NCBI RefSeq assembly: GCF_004791025.1
Contig: NZ_SRUO01000022.1
Coordinates: 43,655-107,654 of the forward strand
Reading direction: 5' to 3'
Source: Mesorhizobium sp. M4B.F.Ca.ET.203.01.1.1
GTDB lineage: Bacteria > Pseudomonadota > Alphaproteobacteria > Rhizobiales > Rhizobiaceae
Length of the DNA stretch: 64,000 bases
Shown: positions 9,189 to 16,919 of the stretch, in pieces
Numbering within the stretch: the first letter of the stretch is position 1
Layout: each line of letters begins with the position of its first letter
The notes under the pieces: model-generated
Databases searched by the model: none
Told to the model about the DNA's origin: nothing
Seen by the model: the letters and a program-made list of their open reading frames with translations, nothing else
Translations under genes and position numbers: made by a program

Positions 9189-10346
9189 ATGCTGCTCGAC
9201 CGCAGCCCCGGCTTCGGCGTCTACATCCACTGGCCGTTCTGCGCGGCCAAGTGCCCCTATTGCGACTTCAACAGCCATGTCCGCCATCAGCCGGTCGACC
9301 AGGAGCGTTTTGCGCGCGCGTTCGCCACGGAGCTGGCGACCATGCGCGCCCGCACCGGACCGCGCGAGGTGACCAGCATCTTCCTCGGCGGCGGCACGCC
9401 GTCGCTGATGAAGCCGGAGACGGTGGCCTCCGTGCTGGATGCGGTGGCGAGGAACTGGACGGTGCCTGATGGCATCGAGGTGACGCTGGAGGCCAACCCG
9501 TCCTCGGTCGAGGCCGAGCGCTTCCGCGGCTATCGCGCCGCCGGCGTCAACCGCGTGTCGCTCGGCGTACAGGCGCTGAACGACAAGGACCTGCGCTTCC
9601 TCGGCCGGCTGCACAATGTCGAGGAGGCGCTGCATGCCATCGGGCTCGCGCGCGAGATCTTTCCGCGCCTCTCCTTCGACCTGATCTATGCGCGGCCCGA
9701 CCAGACGCCGGAGGCTTGGCGAGCCGAGCTCGAGCAGGCCATCGGCCATGCCGCCGACCATCTGTCGCTCTACCAGCTCACCATCGAGGAAGGCACGCCG
9801 TTCCACGCGCTGCACGCGGCGAAGAAGTTCACCATTCCCGACAACGACCATGCCGCCGATCTCTACGCGCTGACGCAAGAGGTGACCGCCGCGCATGGGC
9901 TGCCGGCCTACGAGATTTCCAACCACGCCAGGCCTGGCGCGGAAAGCCGGCACAATTTGACCTACTGGCGCTACGGCGAATATGTCGGCGTCGGCCCCGG
10001 CGCGCATGGCCGTTTCGTCGAGAACGGGCGCCGCACGGTCACCATCGCCGAGAGGATGCCGGAAACCTGGGCAAATCTGGTCGAGGCCAAGGGCCATGGC
10101 GTCACCGGCGGCGAGATTTTGACGCGTTCCGAGGAAGCCGACGAGTTCCTGTTGATGGGGCTGCGGCTGGCCGAAGGCATCGATCTTGCGCGCTACGAGG
10201 CGTTTTCCGGACGCGGCCTGTCAAGCGCGCGACTGGCGGTGCTGCAGGAAGAGGGGCTTGTCGCGCCGGTCGGCAATTCCCGGCTGCGCGCCACGACGGC
10301 CGGCATGATCGTGCTCGATGCCGTGGTGGCGGACCTGGCGCGCTGA
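9189..10346 (+). CDS. hemW: Radical SAM heme chaperone HemW (formerly annotated as oxygen-independent coproporphyrinogen oxidase)
   Basis: 385 residues. The radical-SAM cluster motif CAAKCPYC (Cys 18, 22, 25) follows GVYIHWPF. Also seen are SIFLGGGTPSL, the SAM-binding region, EANPSSVE and VNRVSLGVQALND. HemW-type proteins bind heme and deliver it to membrane respiratory enzymes; they are HemN-like but lack the fourth cysteine that follows the cluster in true HemN (here the residue after CPYC is D-F). It directly follows rdgB with one base between. A short palindromic repeat follows it. Confidence 0.92.
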   Translation: MLLDRSPGFGVYIHWPFCAAKCPYCDFNSHVRHQPVDQERFARAFATELATMRARTGPREVTSIFLGGGTPSLMKPETVASVLDAVARNWTVPDGIEVTLEANPSSVEAERFRGYRAAGVNRVSLGVQALNDKDLRFLGRLHNVEEALHAIGLAREIFPRLSFDLIYARPDQTPEAWRAELEQAIGHAADHLSLYQLTIEEGTPFHALHAAKKFTIPDNDHAADLYALTQEVTAAHGLPAYEISNHARPGAESRHNLTYWRYGEYVGVGPGAHGRFVENGRRTVTIAERMPETWANLVEAKGHGVTGGEILTRSEEADEFLLMGLRLAEGIDLARYEAFSGRGLSSARLAVLQEEGLVAPVGNSRLRATTAGMIVLDAVVADLAR

Positions 10347-10391
10347 GCATGATCCCGAAAAGTGGAAGCCGGTTTTCGGACAAGATCATGC
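10347..10391. repeat. Short palindromic repeat, family F
   Basis: GCATGATC at 10347 and GATCATGC ending at 10391 are perfect inverted arms, with inner arms CCGAAAA and TTTTCGG. This CATGATCCCGAAAA-type element is familiar as a dispersed rhizobial palindrome. It sits between hemW and the phosphatase-like gene and could form a stable hairpin in the shared transcript. Confidence 0.75.
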
Positions 10392-10405
10392 TTGAGTAAA
10401 AGCCC

Positions 10406-10726
10406 TTGAAGAACATCCTCTTCGTATGCAGCCAGAACCGCTTGCGCAGCCCGACGGCCGAGCAGGTGTTTTCCAAACGAAGGGATATCGAGGTCGCCTC
10501 GGCCGGCACCAATCACGATGCCGACAATCCGCTGACGCATGAGCTGGTCGCCTGGGCCGACATCATCTTCGTGATGGAAAAGGCGCACCGCGCCAAGCTG
10601 CAGAAGAAATTCAAGGCGAGCCTGAAGCGGGCAAGGGTCATCTGCCTCGACATTCCGGACAATTACGAGTTCATGGACCCGGAGCTGGTGCGGCTGCTCG
10701 AGGCTAAGGTGCCGCGATATCTGTAA
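10406..10726 (+). CDS. Low-molecular-weight protein tyrosine phosphatase-like protein
   Basis: 106 residues from a TTG start (MKNILFVCSQNR). The P-loop CSQNRLRS at residues 8-15 matches the C-X5-R-S motif of LMW phosphatases. The protein is shorter than the usual 150 residues and ends ICLDIPDNYEFMDPELVRLLEAKVPRYL, typical of a compact subgroup often annotated as phosphotyrosine or arsenate-reductase-like. No DP general-acid motif of the classical type is obvious, so activity is uncertain. Starts 59 bp after hemW, past a palindromic element. Confidence 0.75.
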   Translation: MKNILFVCSQNRLRSPTAEQVFSKRRDIEVASAGTNHDADNPLTHELVAWADIIFVMEKAHRAKLQKKFKASLKRARVICLDIPDNYEFMDPELVRLLEAKVPRYL

Positions 10727-10854
10727 AGAAGCGGTGTGCCAGCGCTGATGGCGCAGCCAATCTCCAAGCCCTGCCGATTGCGCTTCTGGTGGTGCGCGTT
10801 TCGCGGTATCCGGTTAACGCAATTGCGGACAGAAAACCGACAAGGCCACCCGAA

Positions 10855-11293
10855 ATGAACCTGACCGCTTCTTCCTGGCAATTCTGGGCGCTGCTGTCGG
10901 CGGCTTTCGCGGCGCTGACGGCGATTTTCGCCAAGGTCGGCATCGAGACCATCAATTCCGATTTTGCCACCTTGATCCGCACCGCCATCATCCTGGGTCG
11001 TGCTCGCGGCCATTCTCGCCGCCAGCGGCCAGTTCCAGCCGTTGGCATCGATCTCCGGAAAAACGTGGCTGTTCCTCGGTCTTTCCGGATTGGCTACCGG
11101 CGCCTCGTGGCTCTGCTATTTCCGCGCGCTGAAAATCGGCAACGCGGCGCAGGTGGCGCCGATCGACAAACTAAGCGTCGTGCTTGTGGCGGTGTTTGGC
11201 GCGGTCTTTCTCGGCGAGCGCCTCTCCGGAGCGAACTGGCTTGGCGTCGGCCTTATCGCGGCGGGGGCGGTGCTGGTCGCCTATCGGGGCTAG
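10855..11293 (+). pseudogene. EamA-family small transporter, broken by a one-base frameshift
   Basis: The first part (10855 to about 10995, MNLTASSWQFWALLSAAFAA to LIRTAIIL) and the second part (about 10997-11293, VVLAAILAASGQFQPLASIS to GAVLVAYRG) are the two halves of one EamA drug/metabolite-transporter domain in different frames. Removing one G from the GGG at about 10995-10998 would restore a protein of about 145 residues, the normal size of single-domain EamA transporters. FLGLSGLATGASWLCYFRAL and APIDKLSVVLVAVFGAVFLGE are typical segments. Either a real inactivating mutation or a sequencing error in a homopolymer. Confidence 0.8.
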
Positions 11294-11366
11294 CGGCACG
11301 CCTTCGCGGCTGTTCCTGGTTTCGAGACGGGTGATGAAAATATCGAAGCGATTGGGCATCGTCCGG

Positions 11367-11561
11367 TCAGTGCTCCGTCGTGCTATCGGTTGCGGCCTTG
11401 AGCCTGGTCTTCGGCCGGCGGCGCAAACGCCGCTTGCCGGCCTCGGTTTTACCGGCGGCGTCATCGGCGCTGGCCGGCAGGCACTTGTCCCTTCGCATGG
11501 CGAAACGCTTGCGGCCCGCATAATAGGGCTCGAAAACGTCCTGAATCTTCAGGCTATCCAT
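11367..11561 (-). CDS. Small basic hypothetical protein
   Basis: 64 residues starting MDSLKIQDVFEPYYAGRKRF. GGGGAGG lies at good distance upstream of the ATG, the main argument for its reality. The C-terminal half is strongly basic (KRRLRRRPKTRLKAATD). No known domain is recognised, and there is no signal peptide or membrane segment. It lies alone, antisense to its neighbours, within the 430-bp gap between the EamA remnant and rsmI; the rest of that gap shows nothing else coding. Confidence 0.45.
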   Translation of the reverse strand: MDSLKIQDVFEPYYAGRKRFAMRRDKCLPASADDAAGKTEAGKRRLRRRPKTRLKAATDSTTEH

Positions 11562-11725
11562 CCTGTGCCTCCCCGAGACTCACACATGCGAGACTCACGG
11601 ATAAAATTCGCCGGTGACGGTTTCGTTCCGCACTATGGCAAAGGCATGGCGGGCGACATTACTTCGTCGTCACGTTTTGCAACCGGGCATCAGCCGTGCC
11701 AAACAGGCTGCATGGAGGACCAAGG

Positions 11726-12634
11726 GTGACCGGCGACAAACGCAGCTATGTGATCGGGCAGACCGAGATCGCGGCGCGGCCGCTCGCGCCGGCGCTCTAT
11801 CTGGTGGCGACGCCGATCGGCAACCTCGCCGACATCACGCTGCGCGCGCTGGAGACGCTGGCCGCCGCCGACATCGTCGCCTGCGAGGACACGCGCGTGT
11901 CGCGCGTGCTGCTGGAGCGCTACGGCATCCGCCGCCGCACCACCGCCTATCACGATCACAATGCACCCGAGGCCGGACCGAAGCTGATCGCGGCGCTCGA
12001 GGCCGGGCAGAGCGTGGCGCTGATCTCGGACGCCGGGACGCCGCTGGTCTCCGATCCCGGCTACCGGCTGGTCGGCGAGGCGCTCGACCGTGGCATCCGC
12101 GTCGTGCCGATCCCCGGCCCGTCGGCGGCGCTGGCGGCGCTGACCGCGTCCGGCCTGCCTTCCGACGCCTTTCTTTTCGCCGGGTTCCTGCCGGTGAAGA
12201 CCGGCCAGCGGTTGACGAAACTTGAGAGCTTCAGGCAGGTGCCGGCGACGCTGATCTTCTTCGAGTCGCCCAGGCGGCTGGCCGAGACGCTTGCGGCGAT
12301 GGCCGAGGCGCTGGGCGGCACACGCCGGGCGGCGATCGGCCGCGAGCTGACCAAGGCCTTCGAGGAGACGCGGACCGGCACGCTGCGGGCTCTTGCCGAG
12401 CACTATGCGGCGGCCGACACGCCCAAGGGCGAGATCGTCATCTGCGTCGGTCCCGCCGAGGCCAAGGCCGACGAACCTGAAGACATCGACCGGCTGCTGT
12501 TGTCGCTCGCCGCCGAAATGCCGGCCTCCAAGGCGGCAGCGGAAGCGGCGAAGATGACCGGCGGCCAGAAGCAGGCGCTCTACCGGCGGCTGCTCGAGCT
12601 CAGGGACACCTCGGCAGAGGGCAGCGGTGGCTGA
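11726..12634 (+). CDS. rsmI: 16S rRNA (cytidine1402-2'-O)-methyltransferase
   Basis: 302 residues from the GTG at 11726 (VTGDKRSYVIG), chosen because GGAGG lies a few bases upstream; an ATG ten codons earlier is possible. SAM-dependent tetrapyrrole-methylase fold: LYLVATPIGNLADITLRALETL, ACEDTRVSRVLL, ALISDAGTPLVSDPGYRLV, PIPGPSAALAALTASGL, then the RsmI C-terminal domain ending near SKAAAEAAKMTGGQKQALYRR. It 2'-O-methylates C1402 in the ribosomal P site. Overlaps yraN by 8 bp, the usual rsmI-yraN pair. Confidence 0.95.
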   Translation: MTGDKRSYVIGQTEIAARPLAPALYLVATPIGNLADITLRALETLAAADIVACEDTRVSRVLLERYGIRRRTTAYHDHNAPEAGPKLIAALEAGQSVALISDAGTPLVSDPGYRLVGEALDRGIRVVPIPGPSAALAALTASGLPSDAFLFAGFLPVKTGQRLTKLESFRQVPATLIFFESPRRLAETLAAMAEALGGTRRAAIGRELTKAFEETRTGTLRALAEHYAAADTPKGEIVICVGPAEAKADEPEDIDRLLLSLAAEMPASKAAAEAAKMTGGQKQALYRRLLELRDTSAEGSGG

Positions 12635-13004
12635 GCGCCCGGCCGCCAGCCGCCTGAAAGCCTATCGGCGCGGCCATCGCGGTGAATGGCTGGCGGCGCT
12701 GGCGCTGATGCTGAAAGGCTACCGGATCCTGGCGCGGCGCCACCGCACAAGGTTCGGCGAGATCGACCTGATCGCCAGGCGCGGCGACCTGGTGCTGTTC
12801 GTCGAGGTCAAGGCGCGGCGCACGCTGATGGAAGCGATGGAGGCGATCGCCTACGAATCGGAGCGCCGCATCGAGAGCGCCGCCGACCTCTGGCTGTCGC
12901 GCCAGCCCGACTATGGCAGACTGTCGGCGCGCTTCGACATGGTGGCCGTGCTGCCCTGGCGCTGGCCGGTGCATGTCGAGAACGCGTTTTATGGAAGGAA
13001 TTGA
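12627..13004 (+). CDS. YraN/UPF0102-family nuclease-like protein
   Basis: 125 residues from a GTG start inside the end of rsmI. It has the restriction-endonuclease-like core GEIDLIARRGDLVLFVEVKAR, with the D...ExK pattern, which is the UPF0102 signature. The family is small, widely conserved, of unsettled function, and probably linked to DNA recombination or repair. The rsmI overlap indicates translational coupling. A perfect 24-bp inverted repeat follows directly and may end or stabilise the message. Confidence 0.9.
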   Translation: MAERPAASRLKAYRRGHRGEWLAALALMLKGYRILARRHRTRFGEIDLIARRGDLVLFVEVKARRTLMEAMEAIAYESERRIESAADLWLSRQPDYGRLSARFDMVAVLPWRWPVHVENAFYGRN

Positions 13005-13010
13005 AGGCCT

Positions 13011-13144
13011 TACCCTCCCCCTTGTGGGGAGGGTCGGCGAGCAAGCGACGCGCAGCGTCGTTGGCGAACCGGGGCGGGGGTTGGCGCTGACCCCCACCCC
13101 GATCCGCTATGCGGATCGACCCTCCCCACAAGGGGGAGGGTGGG
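13011..13144. repeat. Intergenic palindromic repeat, family D
   Basis: Outer arms at 13013-13036 and 13117-13140 are perfect 24-bp inverses (core CCCCCTTGTGGGGAGGGTCG). Inside are GCGACGCGCAGCGTCG and GATCCGCTATGCGGATC palindromes. It lies exactly between the convergent yraN and uppP stops, so a bidirectional terminator role is plausible. A shortened copy is at 46149. Confidence 0.8.
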
Positions 13145-13147
13145 CGC

Positions 13148-13954
13148 TTACCCCCAGATCATCAGCGCCACCAGCCCGAGCCCGCCGACCACCAAGCGCC
13201 ACCAGCCGAACAGCGAATAGCCGTTGCGCGAGACGTAATCGAGCAGGAAGCGGACGACGAACAGCGCGGTGACGAAGGCGGCGACGAAGCCGATGGCGAT
13301 GATCGGCAGGTCGGCCGAGGTCAGCACGTTGCGGTTCTTGAACAGGTCGAAGGCGAAGGCGCCGACCATGGTCGGGATGGCGAGAAAGAAGGAGAATTCC
13401 GCCGCCGCGCGCTTGTCGACGCCGAGCAGCAGCGCGCCGACGATGGTCGAGCCGGAGCGCGAGGTGCCGGGGATCAGCGACAGGCACTGGAACAGGCCGA
13501 TCTGCAGATAGAGCCGCGTCGGGAAGCGCTCGACGTCGCGATAGACGGGCTTGAGGTTCATCCGATCGACCAGAAGCAGGACGACGCCGCCGATGATCAG
13601 CATGATGCAGATCAGCCGCGGCGATTCGAACAGGATGGTCTTGATGAAGTCATGCGCCAGCGCGCCGATGATGGCCGCCGGCAGGAAGGCGATGAGGATG
13701 CCGATGACGAAATGCCTGGTCAGCCGGTCGTGCGGCAGTTCGAGCAGCATCTGCCACAGGCGTTTGAAATAGACGCTGAGGATGGCGAGGATGGCGCCGA
13801 GCTGGATCAGGATCTCGAAGGCCTTGCCGGTCGAATGGAAGCCGAGGAAATGGCCGGCGAGCAGGATGTGGCCGGTCGAAGACACCGGAATGAACTCGGT
13901 CAGGCCCTCCAGCAGGCCGAGCAGCAGCGCTTCGACGATGGTCTGGCTATCCAT
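13148..13954 (-). CDS. uppP: Undecaprenyl-diphosphatase (UppP/BacA type)
   Basis: 268 residues from the ATG giving MDSQTIVEALLLGLLEG, preceded by GAGG; eight codons of open frame upstream are not needed. It dephosphorylates undecaprenyl pyrophosphate in the inner membrane to recycle the lipid carrier for peptidoglycan. The two family motifs are present: LLEGLTEFIPVSSTGHILL near the N terminus and LIPGTSRSGSTIVGALLLG (about residue 160). Multiple membrane segments. It is divergent from fzlA, linking envelope synthesis and division genes. Confidence 0.95.
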   Translation of the reverse strand: MDSQTIVEALLLGLLEGLTEFIPVSSTGHILLAGHFLGFHSTGKAFEILIQLGAILAILSVYFKRLWQMLLELPHDRLTRHFVIGILIAFLPAAIIGALAHDFIKTILFESPRLICIMLIIGGVVLLLVDRMNLKPVYRDVERFPTRLYLQIGLFQCLSLIPGTSRSGSTIVGALLLGVDKRAAAEFSFFLAIPTMVGAFAFDLFKNRNVLTSADLPIIAIGFVAAFVTALFVVRFLLDYVSRNGYSLFGWWRLVVGGLGLVALMIWG

Positions 13955-14108
13955 GGCAACCTCGGGATTGGGACTCAAAGAAGGGCTTGCTTGTCATGGC
14001 GCGGAAGTCCCCCTATAGGTCGCAGCACCCTGACGGTCCGCTTTGCGGGCGGCCAAGACTTACCGGCGCGGCCGGCGATTCGCCAGTGCGCCTTATTATC
14101 GCGGGACC

Positions 14109-14801
14109 ATGCTGACGCTCTTCCACCACCCGATGTTCGCCTCCTGCCGGTTCGTGCGCCTCGCCTTCGGCGAATATGGCGAGGAGCTGGCGCTGATCGA
14201 GGAAAAGCCGTGGACGCGGCGCAAGGAGTTTTTGGCGCTGAACCCGGCCGGAACCTTGCCGATCCTGCTTGCCGAGGGCGACGTGCCGATCGTCGGCGCG
14301 ATGGTGATCGCCGAGTATCTCGACGAGACGCGCGGCGTGCTGAAGCGCGACAAGCGGCTGTTCGCCGAGGACCCGATGGAGCGCGCCGAGATCCGCCGGC
14401 TGACCGACTGGTACCTGAACAAGGCCGAGAGCGAGGTGACCCGCCACCTGGTGCGCGAGCGCGTGCTGAAGCCGATCATGCCGGAGACGGCCGGCGGCGG
14501 CTCGCCCGATTCGGCGGCGATCCGCGCCGCCCGCGCCAACATCCGCCAGCACATGAAGTACACCAACTGGCTGGCCGGCACCCGCCACTGGCTGGCCGGC
14601 AGCAGGGTGACCTATGCCGACCTCGCGGCGGCGGCCGCACTTTCGGTGCTCGACTATCTGGGGGAGATCGACTGGCGCGAGCACACCGCGGCGCGGGAAT
14701 GGTATACAAGGGTGAAGTCACGGCCCTCGTTCCGGCCACTTCTGTCCGACCGGGTGCGCGGCCTGTCGCCGGTGTCGCATTATGCGGACCTCGATTTCTA
14801 A
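14109..14801 (+). CDS. fzlA: FtsZ-binding GST-like protein FzlA
   Basis: 230 residues from the ATG at 14109 (MLTLFHHPMFASCRFVRL). GST fold: thioredoxin domain with LALNPAGTLPILL, then helical domain with LAGSRVTYADLAAAAALSVLDYLG, and the C-terminal tail PVSHYADLDF that I associate with FzlA. In Caulobacter FzlA binds FtsZ, curves filaments and is needed for division; the role here is inferred by homology. Its last 20 bp overlap queG. Divergent from uppP. A generic GST is the alternative, but the tail and the neighbours favour FzlA. Confidence 0.82.
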   Translation: MLTLFHHPMFASCRFVRLAFGEYGEELALIEEKPWTRRKEFLALNPAGTLPILLAEGDVPIVGAMVIAEYLDETRGVLKRDKRLFAEDPMERAEIRRLTDWYLNKAESEVTRHLVRERVLKPIMPETAGGGSPDSAAIRAARANIRQHMKYTNWLAGTRHWLAGSRVTYADLAAAAALSVLDYLGEIDWREHTAAREWYTRVKSRPSFRPLLSDRVRGLSPVSHYADLDF

Positions 14802-15936
14802 GACCGAAAACCTGCGCGCGCTGATCGACGGCGAGGCCAGGCGCGCCGGTTTCGACGCCGTCGCCGTCACCAGGCCCGATGCCATCCCGCTGGCGCCGGC
14901 CAGGCTCGCCGAATTCGTCGCCGACGGTTTTCATGGCTCGATGGGCTGGATCGCCGAGACGATCGAACGCCGGGCCGAACCATCGATGCTGTGGCCCGAA
15001 GTGCGCTCGATCGTCGTGCTGGCCATGAATTACGGGCCGGACCACGATCCGCGCAAGCTGCAGGCAAGGCGCGACCGCGGCGCAATCTCGGTCTATGCGC
15101 AGAACCGCGACTATCACGATATTATGAAGGGCCGGCTGAAGGAGATCGCCGGCAAGATCGTGGCAAAGGCCGGCGGCGACGTGAAAGTGTTCGTCGACAC
15201 CGCGCCGGTGATGGAAAAGCCGCTCGCCGAGGCCGCCGGCCTCGGCTGGCAAGGCAAGCACACCAATCTGGTCAGCCGGCAACACGGCTCGTGGCTGTTC
15301 CTCGGCACCATCTTCACCACGGCGGAGTTGGAGCCCGACACGGCGGAGCAGGACCATTGCGGCTCTTGCCGCGCCTGCCTAGACGCCTGTCCGACCGACG
15401 CTTTTCCGGCGCCCTACCGGCTCGACGCGCGGCGCTGCATCTCCTACCTCACCATCGAGAGCAAGGGGCCGATCCCGCGCGAATTCCGCGACAAGATCGG
15501 CAACCGCATCTATGGCTGCGACGATTGTCTCGCCGCCTGCCCGTGGAACAAGTTCGCCCGCACCGCCTCGGAGGCGAAGCTTGCCGCGCGCGCGGATTTG
15601 CGCGAGCCGCCGCTGGCGGAGCTGCTCAGCTTCGGCGACGCGGCCTTCCGCAGCTTTTTCTCGGGTTCGCCGATCAAGCGCATCGGTCGCGACCGTTTCA
15701 TCCGTAATGTGCTGATCGCCGCCGGCAATTCGGGCGATGCCGCGCTGGCGGGGGCAGTCCGTGCCTTGCTGGGCGACGCCTCGCCGCTGGTGCGAGGTGC
15801 GGCCGTCTGGGCGCTGTCCAGGCTTCTACCCGACACCGAGTTCGCCGAGCGCGCCGCCACCGCCCTGGCAACCGAAGATGACATGACGGTGCGCGACGAA
15901 TGGCTGTCGGCGCAGCCAGCAAAGGTCCATGCATGA
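14782..15936 (+). CDS. queG: Epoxyqueuosine reductase
   Basis: 384 residues. Last step of queuosine synthesis: reduces epoxyqueuosine at tRNA position 34, using cobalamin and two [4Fe-4S] clusters. Cluster motifs are CGSCRACLDACPTDAF (from about residue 193) and CDDCLAACPWN (about 246), plus the isolated Cys in DARRCISYLTIESKG. The N-terminal cobalamin-binding part has VVLAMNYGPDHDP and VDTAPVMEKPLAEAAGLGW. A HEAT-like C-terminal tail (residues about 300-384) is present. Overlaps fzlA by 20 bp and the next gene by an ATGA, so the three form one unit. Confidence 0.95.
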   Translation: MRTSISKTENLRALIDGEARRAGFDAVAVTRPDAIPLAPARLAEFVADGFHGSMGWIAETIERRAEPSMLWPEVRSIVVLAMNYGPDHDPRKLQARRDRGAISVYAQNRDYHDIMKGRLKEIAGKIVAKAGGDVKVFVDTAPVMEKPLAEAAGLGWQGKHTNLVSRQHGSWLFLGTIFTTAELEPDTAEQDHCGSCRACLDACPTDAFPAPYRLDARRCISYLTIESKGPIPREFRDKIGNRIYGCDDCLAACPWNKFARTASEAKLAARADLREPPLAELLSFGDAAFRSFFSGSPIKRIGRDRFIRNVLIAAGNSGDAALAGAVRALLGDASPLVRGAAVWALSRLLPDTEFAERAATALATEDDMTVRDEWLSAQPAKVHA

Positions 15937-16838
15937 GTGAAAAGCAGTTCTTCGTCTTTGGCGCCGGCTATTCCGGCAAGGCCTTCGCCCGCGCCAGCCG
16001 GGATGGGGTGACAATCCGCGGCACGACGCGCTCGCCGGAGAAGTTCGCGGTGCTCGGCCAGGCCGGCATCGCGCCGCTGCGCTTCGACGGCGCGCTGACG
16101 GCCGAGATCGGCGAGGCCTTGAAAACGACCACCCATTTGATCGTCTCGGTGGCGCCGGAAGAGGCCGGCGATCCGGTGCTCGGCGCCGCGCGCGAGGCGA
16201 TCGCAGCGATGCCGGCCCTGGAATGGATCGCCTATCTCTCCACCGTCGGCGTCTATGGCGACCATGGCGGCGGCTGGGTGGACGAGAGGGCCGAGTGCCG
16301 ACCGGTGTCGAAGCGCTCGGTGATGCGGGTGGCCGCCGAACAGGAGTGGCTGAAGCTCGGCCAGGAGATCGGCCGGCCGGTGGCGATCCTGCGCCTCTCC
16401 GGCATCTACGGTCCGGGCCGCAACGCGCTGGTCAACCTGGCCGACGGCACCGCCAGACGGCTGGTCAAGCCCGGCCAGGTGTTCAACCGCATCCATTGCG
16501 ACGACATCGCCGGCGCGCTCTGGCATTTGGCCGGGAAAAATAGCGGCGGCATCTTCAACGTCACCGACGACGAGCCGGCGCCGCCGCAGGATGTCGTCGC
16601 CTATGCCGCCGGCCTGATGGGCGTCGAGCCGCCGCCGGAAATCGCCTTCGAGACGGCGCAGCTTTCGCCGATGGCGCGCTCCTTCTACGGCGAGAACAAG
16701 CGCGTCTCCAACGCCGCGATCAAGGCGGCCGGCTATCGCTTTGCCTTCCCCGACTACCGCTCGGCCCTCGACCAAATGTGGGCGGACGGCAGCTGGCGCG
16801 AGGGCGAGCCGCGCAGCCCGATGAAACGCGCTGATTAA
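15933..16838 (+). CDS. SDR-family NAD(P)-binding oxidoreductase/epimerase-like
   Basis: 301 residues starting MSEKQFFVFGAGYSGKAF, with ATGA overlap to queG. An atypical or extended short-chain dehydrogenase: Rossmann motif GAGYSGKAFARA, WIAYLSTVGVYGDHGGGW with the catalytic Tyr region, and RLSGIYGPGRNALVNL. Resembles YeeZ-type NAD-dependent epimerase/dehydratase proteins whose substrate is unknown. Part of the fzlA-queG unit. No further function can be assigned. Confidence 0.82.
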   Translation: MSEKQFFVFGAGYSGKAFARASRDGVTIRGTTRSPEKFAVLGQAGIAPLRFDGALTAEIGEALKTTTHLIVSVAPEEAGDPVLGAAREAIAAMPALEWIAYLSTVGVYGDHGGGWVDERAECRPVSKRSVMRVAAEQEWLKLGQEIGRPVAILRLSGIYGPGRNALVNLADGTARRLVKPGQVFNRIHCDDIAGALWHLAGKNSGGIFNVTDDEPAPPQDVVAYAAGLMGVEPPPEIAFETAQLSPMARSFYGENKRVSNAAIKAAGYRFAFPDYRSALDQMWADGSWREGEPRSPMKRAD

Positions 16839-16919
16839 AGCGCGGCGCCGGGCATGCTATGATTCGCGTCGCGGCCGCTCTCGAGGCTCGGCGGCGCGAC
16901 AGGAGAGGGATGCGGCTTC

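Noticed and set aside
13109..14824. Long plus-strand open frame of 571 codons across uppP and fzlA
   Set aside because: It is antisense or out of frame to two well-supported genes and has the Arg/Asp/Gln-rich composition of shadow frames in GC-rich DNA.
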